A DNA stretch of 64,000 nucleotides from DASUAL01 sp035763805 (GTDB lineage Bacteria > Gemmatimonadota > Gemmatimonadetes > Gemmatimonadales > GWC2-71-9). The stretch's first letter is position 1, and every line of letters starts with the position of its first letter. The DNA lies in NCBI GenBank assembly GCA_035763805.1, contig DASUAL010000054.1, forward strand, positions 1 to 64,000. Reading direction: 5' to 3'. The notes beneath the pieces were generated by a model that saw only the letters and a list, made by a program, of their open reading frames with translations, was not told the origin of the DNA and did no database searches. A program made the translations under genes and the position numbers. Shown here piece by piece: positions 8,547 to 18,256 of the stretch.

Positions 8547-9417
8547 TGCGCCGTTGGCCCTCGCGACGCTCCTCGCCGCCGCCGTGACCGTGCACCCGGT
8601 GCAGCCGATGCGCGCTCAGAATCAGCCCAGCCCCGCCGATACGACCAAGCAGAAGACCGACCAGCTGCCGCTCAAGCCTGCCCGGACGGTCGAGTTCACT
8701 ACGTCGGAGGGCACCTGGATCTCGCTCGACGTGTCGCCCGACGGTCAGACGATCGTGTTCGAGCTCCTGGGCGACCTCTACACGATGCGCGTGGCGGGCG
8801 GCGAGGCGAAGCGGATCACGTCCGGGCCGGCCTTCGACTCGCAGCCCCGCTTTTCCCCGGACGGCAAGAAGATGGTCTTCCTGTCCGACCGCAGCGGCTC
8901 CGAGAACATCTGGATCTGCGACGCCGACGGGGCCGGCCCCAAGGCGCTGACGAAGGGAGACAAGAATTTCTACGCCTCCCCCGAGCGGACGCCGGACGGC
9001 GACTACATCGTTGCCTCGAAGACCGGGATGCCGCTGGGCAGTACGTACGAGATCTGGCTGTTCCATAAGAACGGCGGCTCGGGCGTGAGCCTCACGAAGG
9101 AAGACAAGGGGCCCGCTCCCGGCACCCTGGGGCGGGGCACGTCCAACAGCGCCTTGGGCGCCGCGTTCGGGCCCGACGGCCGCCACCTGTGGTACGCGCG
9201 CCATCGCGGTGGCTTCGGGTACAATCTGCAGTTTCCGCAGTGGGAGATCGCGATCTGCGGTGTATGCCACCCGCTACGACGCGGAGACGGTCTGCGCGTG
9301 CGCAGCCTCTCCTTCACGAAGGGGACACGCTGGACGAAGTCTGGCCGCGGCAGAAACCGCTGCCGCGCATGTGGTGGTGGGATCAACAACCTTGACGTTG
9401 CTGGCCCGTGTAGTTAG
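8547..9417 (+). pseudogene. Decayed PD40/TolB-like beta-propeller protein (amidohydrolase-associated type)
   Basis: The 5' part encodes a signal-like segment (LALATLLAAAV) and several PD40 repeats (SLDVSPDGQTIVFE, PRFSPDGKKMVFLSDRSG, AAFGPDGRHLWYARHRGG). Intact relatives continue to about 1,000 residues with a C-terminal amidohydrolase domain; here the frame ends at about 300. Lesions are visible: ATG at 8547 is out of frame by one base with the signal segment; after PQWEIAI an internal piece is missing; VYATRYDAET then appears in another frame and RVRSL returns to the first. The 3' end (9320-9417) has no recognisable homology. A remnant, probably not functional. Confidence 0.7.
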
Positions 9418-9610
9418 CCTTCGAGCGCAGTTACAGAACCGCGAGCTGGCATCCTTCCGAAGGACGGTCCCGCTCAGGAGCGGGCATCGGCGCTGAACAC
9501 ACGCCCGGTCTCATTCCGCAGGTTCCAGACAAGTCGTGACGTCGCAGGGCAGTGGCAGAGGCCACTGGCGGCGTGCGTGTGTGTGCTTCCGGAAAGGAAC
9601 ACGTCAGACA
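9418..9610. other. Gene-free leader upstream of the DEAD-box gene
   Basis: No coding signal is seen. It contains two hairpins: CCCGCTC/GAGCGGG at 9469-9484 and CAGTGG/CCACTG near 9549-9566. Neither has a T tract. The second lies in what would be the 5' leader of the helicase mRNA, and GGAAAGGAAC at about 9590 may be the ribosome site. Confidence 0.4.
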
Positions 9611-10825
9611 ATGCCATTTGCATCACTAGGGCTTGCGCCCGAGCTCGTCCGTGCCGTCGCCGAAGAGGGCTACGAGCAACCCACTCCCATCCAGCAGGAG
9701 GCGATCCCGCTCGCGCTCGCCGGGCGTGACCTGATCGGCTCAGCGCAGACCGGCACCGGCAAGACCGCAGCGTTCATGCTGCCGATTCTCCAGCGTCTGG
9801 CGCGCGCCGGGTCCCGGCGCGCGGTCCGCGCGCTGATCCTCGTGCCCACCCGCGAGCTCGCGGAGCAGGTGCTCCAGAGTGCGCGCGTGTACGGGCGGCA
9901 TCTCCACCTCGGCGCCGCTGCGGTCTACGGAGGCGTCGGAATGGAGCCCCAGACCCGGGCGCTGAAGCACGGGGTGGACATCGTGGTCGCCACCCCTGGT
10001 CGGCTGCTCGATCACATGGAGCGCGGCCACGTCGATTTCTCACAGCTCGAAGTGCTGGTACTCGACGAGGCCGACCGGATGCTCGACATGGGCTTCGCGC
10101 CGGACGTGCGACGCATCCTTGGGGCACTGCCCGCGGAGCGCCAGACGATGCTGTTCTCGGCGACGGTGTCCCCCGAGGTGGACGCGCTCGCGCGCAAGGC
10201 GCTCGACGGCCACGCCTCGGTCGAGATCGGGCGACGGGCGAAGCCTGCCGAGGGAATCGAGCACGTGGTTGTCGCGGTGGACAAGCTGCGGAAGCGCGAC
10301 GTACTGGCGACGATTCTGCGGGCGAAGCCCGCAGGTCAGACGTTGGTCTTCACGCGCACGAAGTACGGCGCGGACAAGCTCGCGACGTTCCTGAAGCGCG
10401 AGGGAATCCCGGCGCACGCCCTGCACGGCGACAAGGCCCAGAGCCACCGTACCCGCACGCTCGACGCGTTCCGCGACGGGCGGGCCGACGTGCTGGTCGC
10501 GACGGATATCGCGGCGCGCGGGATCGACGTGGACGGGATCCGGATGGTGGTCAACTACGACGTGCCGGCGGACCCCGAGGTGTACGTGCATCGCGTGGGT
10601 CGCACGGCACGGGCCGGGGCGCGCGGGCTTGCCCTCACATTGCTCTCGCCCGATGAGTGGCTGCTGATGAGCGACATCGAGAAGCTGATCGGCCAGACGT
10701 TCCCGCGCGAGGTGATTCCCGGGTTCGAGCCTTCCGTGGCGCCGCTGCAGCCGAAGACGGCCCGGGCGGCGCAGCCGAAACCCGTGCGGTCCGTGATGAT
10801 GAGACGAGGCGGTAAGCGGCGGTAA
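9611..10825 (+). CDS. DEAD-box ATP-dependent RNA helicase (RhlE-like)
   Basis: The 404-residue protein carries the full motif set: Q motif (YEQPTPIQ), motif I AQTGTGKT, Ia PTRELA, II DEAD, III SAT, V VATDIAARGID and VI HRVGRTAR. The two RecA domains are followed by a short basic tail ending MMRRGGKRR, whose last codons come from the decamer repeat at 10808. Family role: ATP-dependent unwinding of RNA in ribosome assembly or mRNA turnover, often cold-responsive. Start ATG 9611 (MPFASLGL) matches the usual RhlE N-terminus. Confidence 0.93.
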   Translation: MPFASLGLAPELVRAVAEEGYEQPTPIQQEAIPLALAGRDLIGSAQTGTGKTAAFMLPILQRLARAGSRRAVRALILVPTRELAEQVLQSARVYGRHLHLGAAAVYGGVGMEPQTRALKHGVDIVVATPGRLLDHMERGHVDFSQLEVLVLDEADRMLDMGFAPDVRRILGALPAERQTMLFSATVSPEVDALARKALDGHASVEIGRRAKPAEGIEHVVVAVDKLRKRDVLATILRAKPAGQTLVFTRTKYGADKLATFLKREGIPAHALHGDKAQSHRTRTLDAFRDGRADVLVATDIAARGIDVDGIRMVVNYDVPADPEVYVHRVGRTARAGARGLALTLLSPDEWLLMSDIEKLIGQTFPREVIPGFEPSVAPLQPKTARAAQPKPVRSVMMRRGGKRR

Positions 10826-10861
10826 GCGGCGGTACGAAGGGGGACCGCCCCTTACCGCCCC

Positions 10862-10887
<26 letters not shown>
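10808..10887. repeat. Inverted decamer repeat between helicase and citrate synthase genes
   Basis: The left arm has GGCGGTAAGC twice and GGCGGTACGA (10808-10837). The right arm has four to five copies of ACCGCCCCTT-type units (10844-10887). The arms are inverted with respect to each other and could form a long GC-rich hairpin between the two convergent genes. The repeat supplies the last codons of both (GGKRR of the helicase, GGKGGKRP of citrate synthase). Same unit as at 6816-6886. Confidence 0.85.
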
Positions 10888-12175
<1,288 letters not shown>

Positions 12176-12226
12176 CCTGGGGAGTTGGCTGGCGAAAGAT
12201 AACTAGGCCCTTATTTTGGCGAAGCC

Positions 12227-12889
12227 ATGACTAAGGCCGCACAGTCCACTCGCGCCAGTCTGTACCCGAGCCGCTCGGCGGCGGGCGCCCTCCTGGGGCA
12301 ACAGCTCGCCGCCCGGGGCTACATCGGGTGTATTCTGCTCGGCGTCACGCCGGAGGGAGTGGAGATCGCCGCCAACGCGGCCCGGGCGATGGGGGGACAG
12401 TTCGACGTCCTGGTTTCCGATTTCATCAAGCTCGGCTCGAAGCTCGCCCCGATCGGGGCCATCGCGGAGTCGGTGCCCTCCGAGCTCGATCCCGACTTCC
12501 AGCCGAGCGGCGCGCTGCTCGACAAGCTGACCGCCGCGATCGAGGAGTCGCGGGCCCGGGTCTCCCACGACCTGATCCTGTACCGCACGCAGCGCCCCGT
12601 GAAGAAGCTGGCCGGCAAGGTCGCTGTCATCGTCGATGGCCACGTGGTCTATCCGTGGAAGGTGCTCGCCGCCGCCAAGGCCGCCGAGCAGCTCGGCGCG
12701 AAGCAGGTCGTGATGGCCACGCCGGTCGCTGCACAGCCGGCAGCGGAGCGCCTGCGTGCCCGCGGCTACGAGCTGGTGTGTCCGAGCGTCGTCATGGAAG
12801 CCCAGGGGCACCCGTCCCCGTACGGCGACATGGCCGGGGACACGCCGGAGCGACTCAGGTCGATCATGATCGCGCACCAGGCGGCGTAA
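12227..12889 (+). CDS. Phosphoribosyltransferase-like protein with altered PRPP loop
   Basis: The 220-residue protein has the type I PRTase fold order: an N-terminal segment (GCILLGVTPEGVEIA in place of the usual VPRGG), a middle RTQRPVKKLAGKVAVIVDG, and a PRPP region followed by AAAKAAEQLGAKQVVMATPVAA. The canonical PRPP loop (VDDGxATG) is replaced by VDGHVVYPWK, so PRPP binding is doubtful. The C-terminus has PSPYGDMAGDTPE. Likely a divergent member of the stand-alone PRTase group found next to unrelated genes; role unknown. Confidence 0.65.
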   Translation: MTKAAQSTRASLYPSRSAAGALLGQQLAARGYIGCILLGVTPEGVEIAANAARAMGGQFDVLVSDFIKLGSKLAPIGAIAESVPSELDPDFQPSGALLDKLTAAIEESRARVSHDLILYRTQRPVKKLAGKVAVIVDGHVVYPWKVLAAAKAAEQLGAKQVVMATPVAAQPAAERLRARGYELVCPSVVMEAQGHPSPYGDMAGDTPERLRSIMIAHQAA

Positions 12890-12906
12890 CTGGCTGGCTA
12901 GACGGG

Positions 12907-12925
12907 AGACGGGTAGACGGGTAGG
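12907..12925 (+). repeat. Left inverted repeat flanking the four-helix-bundle gene
   Basis: The 19 bases AGACGGGTAGACGGGTAGG are the exact reverse complement of 13410-13428. The unit GACGGGTA is tandem here, with a partial third copy from 12901. Together the two arms bracket the IVP-like gene. Confidence 0.9.
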
Positions 12926-12962
12926 TGATTGCGAGGTTTGGGGTATCGGTTGCAGCGATTCG

Positions 12963-13391
12963 ATGATAAAGAACGAGGGCGGTGGCGTAGCGTGGGGTGT
13001 GGCCACGTTCCAGCGCCTCCTCGCATGGCAGCATTGTCATCGGCTGACCCTGCTCACCTATCGTTTCACTAGCCAGTTTCCCAAAACCGAGGTGTACGGG
13101 ATCACGTCCCAGATGCGGCGAGCGGCCGCATCAGCCGCGGCAACGATCGCGGAGGGATCCGCGAAGCGGGGTAGTCCTGAGCTCAGACGGTTTCTCGACA
13201 TGGCGCTCGGCTCTCTCTCGGAGCTCGCGTACTTCGGCCTATTGGCGAGAGACCTCGGCCTACTGCCGGAGGCGGAATGGAATGAGTTCGAGCAGTTGAG
13301 CGAGGAGGCGGGGAAGACGACGATATGGGCCTGTACAAGGCGATCGCCCGCAGGGGTTGACCCTGGGGGCGACACTACCGGCCGTCGCTAG
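12963..13391 (+). CDS. Four-helix-bundle protein (23S rRNA intervening-sequence protein family), 3' frameshift
   Basis: Residues 15-115 match the S23/IVP family: FQRLLAWQHCHRLTLLTYRF, ITSQMRRAAASAAATIAEGS, and LDMALGSLSELAYFGLLARD. These proteins form pentameric four-helix bundles and are related to Avd of diversity-generating retroelements; their cellular role is unclear. After EEAGKTT the frame runs into unrelated sequence to 13391, but the next frame gives MGLYKAIARRG then TGA at 13358-13360, the usual family end. A one-base shift near 13321 has therefore occurred. The gene sits between 19-bp perfect inverted repeats, as in the mobile IVS cassettes. Confidence 0.75.
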   Translation: MIKNEGGGVAWGVATFQRLLAWQHCHRLTLLTYRFTSQFPKTEVYGITSQMRRAAASAAATIAEGSAKRGSPELRRFLDMALGSLSELAYFGLLARDLGLLPEAEWNEFEQLSEEAGKTTIWACTRRSPAGVDPGGDTTGRR

Positions 13392-13409
13392 CGGCGATCC
13401 GTCTACCCG

Positions 13410-13428
13410 CCTACCCGTCTACCCGTCT
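13410..13428 (-). repeat. Right inverted repeat flanking the four-helix-bundle gene
   Basis: Exact inverted copy of 12907-12925, with a further degenerate copy from 13401. It contains the stop codon of the convergent acyl-CoA dehydrogenase gene, whose last residues ESDG are encoded at its edge. Confidence 0.9.
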
Positions 13429-15296
13429 GACTCTACCATCCCCCTCTCCAACCACCGGTGCTCGCCCTTGAGGACGTCCTGAGCCACCCGGTACGCCTCG
13501 ACGTCCTGGTTGCGCCACAGCTCCCGGAACTTCGTCCGGATCCGGCCGCGCGCCTGTCCGCAGAACAAGTCGGCGAGCTGTACGGCGCGCTTGCCGGCGG
13601 CACCATCCCGCTGCAGGAGCCATTGGGCCCGCGCGCAGGCTGCGGCCATGGCGAAGAGCTCCGCTCCGATGTCCACCAGCCGGAACAACACGGCCTGGCG
13701 GTACTCGAGCTTCGGGCCGAAGCGCAGCATGGCATGGAACACGTTGCGCGCGAGGCGCCGCGCGTTGCGCTCGACGTAGCGCAGATGCCTCCCCAGGGGG
13801 CCCAACCCCGCGTACTTGGGCCAGAAGCTCCAGCCGAGCCAGCGCGACGGGTACCACCAGACGTAGAACAGCGCCGCGCGCACGAGCCCGCGGAGTCGCG
13901 CGCCGGCCGTCTTGCCGGGCATCACGACGTCGCCCGCCACCTGGAGGTGCCGGTCCACCGCCTCGCGGGCGATGAACAGGTGCATGATCTCGCTTGAGCC
14001 CTCGAAAATCAGATTGATCCGGAAGTCGCGCATGATGCGCTCCACCGGGACTGGCTTCTCGCCGCGGGCGCGAAGCGAGTCGGCCGTCTCGTAGCCGCGG
14101 CCGCCGCGGATCTGCACGGTGTCGTCGATGATGCGCCACCCGGCTTCCGAATTGTACAGTTTCGCGATCGCGGCCTCGAGGCGGATGTCGTAGCCGCCGC
14201 GGTCTGCCATCGCGCCGCAGAGCTCGGCCACGGCCTCCATCGCGAACGTGTTCGCCGCCATGGCGCCGATTTTTTGGGCGATCGCGTCGTGCTTGCCGAT
14301 CGGGCGGCCCCATTGGACGCGCTCGTTCGCCCAGGTGCGCGAGATCTCGAGGCAACGCTTCCCGGCGGCCACCGCGGAGATCGGCAGCGTGAGTCGCCCG
14401 GTGTTGAGCGTGATGAGCCCGAGCTTCAGGCCTTTGCCCACCTCCCACAGCACGTTCTCGTTGGGCACGCGAACGTTCGTGAACCGCATCACGCCGTTGT
14501 AGATCGCCTTGAGCCCCATGAAGTGGCAGCGGTGGACGACTTGCACCCCGGGCCAGTCCGTCTCAACGATGAACGCCGTGATCTGCCGCCTCTCTTTCCC
14601 GTTCACGAACCTGGACGGCGTGCGGGCGATCACGATCAGCAGCTCGGCCTTGGTCCCGTTGGTGCACCACAGCTTCTCGCCGTTCAGGATCCACGCCTGC
14701 CCGTCCTCGCTCGGGACGGCGGTCGCCTCCATCGCGGCCGGGTCCGACCCCACGGCGGGCTCGGTGAGCGCGAACGCCGAGATCGCGCCCTTCGCGAGCC
14801 GTGGCAGGTACTTCTTCTTCTGCGCCTCGCTGCCGAACAGTTTGAGCGGCTGGGGCACGCCGATCGATTGATGCGCCGAGAGCAGGGCGGTGATCGAGCC
14901 GTCCACGCTCGAGACGAGCTCCATCGCCTTCATGTACGAGAGCTGCGACAACCCGAGTCCGCCGTACTCCCGTGGGATCTTGATGCCGAACGCGCCGAGC
15001 GCCCGCAGCCCCTGGACCACCTGGTCGGGGATCTCACCTTCGCGGTCGATTCGGTCCGAGTCGACGTTCTCGCGCAGGAAGTTCTGCAGCTGGTCGAGGA
15101 ACGGCTGCGCGCGCTTGGCGTCCTCGGGATCTTGCTCGGGGTAGGGATGGATCAGATCCGTGCGCAGCTTGCCCAGGAAGAGGTCGCGCACAAAGCTCGG
15201 GGCGACCCATTCCTGTTCTCGCGCAGCTTCGGCGACTTCACGCGCCTCGTCGGCGCTGACCTTGCGTTCGGGAGCGGCGGTGGTGGTCATGGCCAT
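13419..15296 (-). CDS. Acyl-CoA dehydrogenase family protein
   Basis: The 625-residue FAD enzyme has an N-terminal helical domain (KIPREYGGLGLSQLSYMKA), the mid-domain FALTEPAVGSDP and WILNGEKLWCTNG, and the C-terminal domain with QWGRPIGKHDAIAQKIG and IFEGSSEIMHLFIAREA. It is longer than typical 380-residue enzymes, with about 180 extra C-terminal residues, like the VLCAD/ACAD9-type and TIGR-family large bacterial dehydrogenases. Expected role: FAD-dependent alpha,beta-dehydrogenation of long-chain acyl-CoA, electrons to ETF. The ATG at 15296 (MAMTTT) or 15290 could start it. Confidence 0.9.
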   Translation of the reverse strand: MAMTTTAAPERKVSADEAREVAEAAREQEWVAPSFVRDLFLGKLRTDLIHPYPEQDPEDAKRAQPFLDQLQNFLRENVDSDRIDREGEIPDQVVQGLRALGAFGIKIPREYGGLGLSQLSYMKAMELVSSVDGSITALLSAHQSIGVPQPLKLFGSEAQKKKYLPRLAKGAISAFALTEPAVGSDPAAMEATAVPSEDGQAWILNGEKLWCTNGTKAELLIVIARTPSRFVNGKERRQITAFIVETDWPGVQVVHRCHFMGLKAIYNGVMRFTNVRVPNENVLWEVGKGLKLGLITLNTGRLTLPISAVAAGKRCLEISRTWANERVQWGRPIGKHDAIAQKIGAMAANTFAMEAVAELCGAMADRGGYDIRLEAAIAKLYNSEAGWRIIDDTVQIRGGRGYETADSLRARGEKPVPVERIMRDFRINLIFEGSSEIMHLFIAREAVDRHLQVAGDVVMPGKTAGARLRGLVRAALFYVWWYPSRWLGWSFWPKYAGLGPLGRHLRYVERNARRLARNVFHAMLRFGPKLEYRQAVLFRLVDIGAELFAMAAACARAQWLLQRDGAAGKRAVQLADLFCGQARGRIRTKFRELWRNQDVEAYRVAQDVLKGEHRWLERGMVESDG

Positions 15297-15305
15297 GCCT
15301 CGAAT

Positions 15306-15983
15306 CTACCCTGTGGGGCGTTCGGACAGCAGTCTCGGGGTAAGTCCGAGGCCGGCGGCCCCGCCGCCTAGGAGCCCCCCGATGTGCGCGGAGTTGTCGA
15401 TGTACGGGCTCACGAACCCCGTCGTGATCTGATACACTGCCCAGGCGGCGAGCACGAAGCCGATTCGCTTGTCGCGCACGTAGAAGCGCTGCTGGTGGCG
15501 GTACATGACCGCGATAACGGCCCCGACCACGCCGAAGATCGCGCCCGACGCCCCGACCGACGGCCCGGGCGACAGGGCGACGCTCAACAGTGAGCCCGTG
15601 AGGCCGCTGGCGAAATACACCGCGGCGGTCCGGGCGAAGCCGAAGGCGTGCTCGCAGGCCATCCCCATGATGTACAGCACCAGGCAATTGCCGACGAGAT
15701 GATCCCAGCCCGCATGGAGGAACGTCGCGCTGACGAGGCGCAACCACTCTCCGTGCAGCACCCGCTCGCGCACGAGCGCGCCGGCGTCGATGATGTTGTC
15801 CGGGCCCGCGAGCGCCCCGGTCGCGAGCTCCCATGCGAACATCGCCGCATTCGCGGCGATGAGCACGAGGATGAGGCGCGGCGCCGTGCGCATCCCGCGC
15901 TCGAAGTCGATCCGGCCGTCGCGCCCCGCGCCCGCCAGCATGTCCGGCGTGATGACGATGGGCCGGTCCCGCTCCTCGCTCAT
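15306..15983 (-). CDS. Rhomboid family intramembrane serine protease
   Basis: The 225-residue protein has six probable membrane helices. The catalytic dyad is present: Ser146 in GASGAIFG and His200 in SAHIGGLLGG. The H-x3-N pair of the oxyanion region lies in HLVGNCLVLY (Asn99), and FLHAGWDHL is typical of loop 1/TM2. It cleaves membrane-spanning substrates in the inner membrane; substrates unknown. Its start overlaps the stop of the upstream scramblase-like gene by four bases, so they are coupled. Confidence 0.92.
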   Translation of the reverse strand: MSEERDRPIVITPDMLAGAGRDGRIDFERGMRTAPRLILVLIAANAAMFAWELATGALAGPDNIIDAGALVRERVLHGEWLRLVSATFLHAGWDHLVGNCLVLYIMGMACEHAFGFARTAAVYFASGLTGSLLSVALSPGPSVGASGAIFGVVGAVIAVMYRHQQRFYVRDKRIGFVLAAWAVYQITTGFVSPYIDNSAHIGGLLGGGAAGLGLTPRLLSERPTG

Positions 15984-16867
15984 CGCCGCTCACCAGTGTC
16001 GAGCATCACGCCCAGTGCCAGCGCCACGCGACGGTCGAGCACACGGATGCGGTCCGCCTTGAGATCGAGCACATACCGGTCGAGGATGGTGAACTTGCGG
16101 TTGAATTCGCCGACTACGTCTTCGGAGTCGGCATGCACGATGATGAAATTGGTGCGCAGAATGCCGAACAGCGGCCCGAGGATGCGGCGCAGCAGGGAGA
16201 GGATCACCGAGTCTTCCTTGGCCAGGTAGAGCGTGGTGCCGTCCGGCGCCTTCACGTACCAGCGCTTCCGCAACAGGTTGTACAGATGATTCTTCGCTAG
16301 AAGCGCGATGGTCCGGCCCGACGCATCCCGCACGGTGTAGGTCGCGGTGATGGGCTGCCACTTCTTGTCCTGCAGCACATCCAGCAGCTTCGCGCGCTTC
16401 GACGGGTCGCGGTAGAACGTCACGTGCCGTTTCGCGGAGAGCGCGACCGCGACGACGATGAAGGCGGCAAGGAATCCGAGCATCGCGAGGGCGACGAACA
16501 CGCCGTCGGGCGCCGATCCATTGACCGTCTCGGACAGCAGGCCAAAGCCGACCCCGACGGCGGTGCCGGCGACGAGCCCCGCGAGGAGGGCGCCGAGGTT
16601 GTGCAGGAGGTGCGCGGGCCGCTCTACGAAGACGATCTTGTTCCCCTGCGCATCGCTGACGTCGTACTTCTGCGAGATCCGGAGCATCTGCTGACGGAGC
16701 AGGAAGACGTCACGATCGAAAACCGGATCGGCTTGCCGCGGTGCAGCGGCGGGCACGCCAGGTGCGCGAGTTTCGCTTCCGCACTGCGGACACTTCACGA
16801 GTCTCCCGGCGAACTCATCCTTGAGCTCGTACGACGTTCCGCATTGGCAGGTCACCCGAACGGACAC
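15980..16867 (-). CDS. LURP-one/scramblase-related membrane protein with N-terminal zinc ribbon
   Basis: Residues 1-35 form a CxC...CPQCG zinc-ribbon-like segment (VTCQCGTSYEL, VKCPQCGSETR). Two hydrophobic helices follow (about 88-108 and 122-145), then a C-terminal domain with ITATYTVRDASGRTIALLAKNH and YVLDLKADRIRVLDRRVALALGVMLD. The C-terminal pattern resembles the LURP-one/phospholipid-scramblase barrel, which usually ends in a D-x-(R/K)-x-L-ALA stretch. Biochemical role in bacteria is unknown. Coupled to the rhomboid gene. Confidence 0.6.
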   Translation of the reverse strand: MSVRVTCQCGTSYELKDEFAGRLVKCPQCGSETRAPGVPAAAPRQADPVFDRDVFLLRQQMLRISQKYDVSDAQGNKIVFVERPAHLLHNLGALLAGLVAGTAVGVGFGLLSETVNGSAPDGVFVALAMLGFLAAFIVVAVALSAKRHVTFYRDPSKRAKLLDVLQDKKWQPITATYTVRDASGRTIALLAKNHLYNLLRKRWYVKAPDGTTLYLAKEDSVILSLLRRILGPLFGILRTNFIIVHADSEDVVGEFNRKFTILDRYVLDLKADRIRVLDRRVALALGVMLDTGERR

Positions 16868-16957
16868 GTCTACCTCCGGTGCGAGCGTGTTCCCAATCTA
16901 CGCCTTGACACAAGAGCGGTGGGGGGGAGATTCGCCTCGCCCTTCCAGGAGAACGCG

Positions 16958-18256
16958 ATGCGCCGAGTGCTGAACCTCTGGGTAACGGTGGCGCTGTGCG
17001 GCACTGCCACGGCTCAAGCTCCCGCAACCTCAACGCCTCCGCAGGCGGTGCTCATCAAGGCGGGCCGCCTGATCGACGGCCGTTCCGACACCCCGCAGGC
17101 CAACGTCGGGATCCTGATCGACGGAGAGCGCATCAGGGCTGTCGGACCGCTGGCCCGCATTCAGACACAGGCCGGCGGCGCCCGGGTGGTCGACCTCTCT
17201 CAGATGACGGTGCTGCCGGGCCTGATCGACACCCACACGCACCTGCTGCTCCAGGGCGACCCGACCGCCGAGTCCTACAACGCACAGCTTCTGTACCAGT
17301 CGATCCCGTATCGGGCCATCCTCGCGGCGCGCAACGCCCGGATCGCGCTCGAGCACGGATTCACGACGATCCGCGATCTCGAGACCGAAGGGGCGATGTA
17401 CGCCGACGTGGACGTGAAGCGGGCGGTGGACCGCGGCGAAGTCCCGGGCCCACGCATCTTCGCCTCGACGCGCGCCATGGCTCCGACCGGGATGTACCCG
17501 ATCGTGTCGAACAACTGGGAGCTCGAGCTGCCGCACGGTGTTCAACCGGTGGACGGCGTCCAGAACGCGCGCCTGGCTGTACGCGAGCAGGTCGCGCGCG
17601 GTGCCGACTGGATCAAGTACTACTCCGACCGTCGCTACTACTTCGGGCCGGACTCGGTGCTCCGCAGCTGGGTCAACTTCACCGACGACGAGGCGAGGGC
17701 GATCGTAGACGAGGCGCGCCGCCTCGGCCGCAAGGTCGCGGCTCACGGCGTCGGCTCGGACGGGATCGGGGCGGCGCTGCGCGCGGGGGCGCACACCATC
17801 GAGCACGGCCACGGAATGACGGACTCGCTAATGGACGTGCTGGTGGCGCGTGGGGTGTACTGGGTGCCCACCATCACCGTGGGGCTGTATGTGGCGGGCC
17901 CGCGCGGCGGCGCTTGGCCGGCCATGGCGGAGCACCAGCGCCGAGCGTTCGCCCGGGCTCTCAAGAAGGGCGTCAAGATCGTGCTCGGGACGGACGCCGG
18001 GGGCTTTCCCTGGATGGAGCTGAATCAGGCGAAGGAGTTCGCGTACTACGTGCAGTACGGGATGACCCCGATGCAGGCGATCAAATCGGGCACGTCGCTC
18101 GCGGCCGAGCTTCTGAGCCGGCAGGACCTCGGCGTGATTGCGCCGGGGATGTCCGCCGACGTCGTGGCGGTGGCCGGCGATCCGCTGACGGACATCACGG
18201 AACTCCAGCGGGTCCGATTCGTCATGAAAGGCGGAACCGTTTACCTTTCGCCATAG
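16958..18256 (+). CDS. Secreted metal-dependent amidohydrolase
   Basis: The 432-residue protein begins with a signal peptide (MRRVLNLWVTVALCGTATAQA) and the site CCAGGAG upstream of the ATG. Metal-binding motifs are clear: IDTHTHLLL at strand 1, AHGVGSDG, IEHGHGMTD and the Asp in GTDAGGFPW. This is the imidazolonepropionase/prolidase-like amidohydrolase group (TIM barrel, Xaa-Pro dipeptidase-type annotations are common). Substrate not predictable; probably periplasmic hydrolysis of amide or peptide bonds. Its TAG shares one base with the GTG of the PIG-L gene, so they are coupled. Confidence 0.9.
   Translation: MRRVLNLWVTVALCGTATAQAPATSTPPQAVLIKAGRLIDGRSDTPQANVGILIDGERIRAVGPLARIQTQAGGARVVDLSQMTVLPGLIDTHTHLLLQGDPTAESYNAQLLYQSIPYRAILAARNARIALEHGFTTIRDLETEGAMYADVDVKRAVDRGEVPGPRIFASTRAMAPTGMYPIVSNNWELELPHGVQPVDGVQNARLAVREQVARGADWIKYYSDRRYYFGPDSVLRSWVNFTDDEARAIVDEARRLGRKVAAHGVGSDGIGAALRAGAHTIEHGHGMTDSLMDVLVARGVYWVPTITVGLYVAGPRGGAWPAMAEHQRRAFARALKKGVKIVLGTDAGGFPWMELNQAKEFAYYVQYGMTPMQAIKSGTSLAAELLSRQDLGVIAPGMSADVVAVAGDPLTDITELQRVRFVMKGGTVYLSP

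Noticed and set aside
9469..9484. Hairpin CCCGCTC/GAGCGGG as a terminator
   Set aside because: No T run follows, and the adjacent gene is a pseudogene.
14274..15371. Long open frame (365 codons) on + strand
   Set aside because: It is antisense to the acyl-CoA dehydrogenase, which has clear family motifs. High GC keeps opposite frames open.
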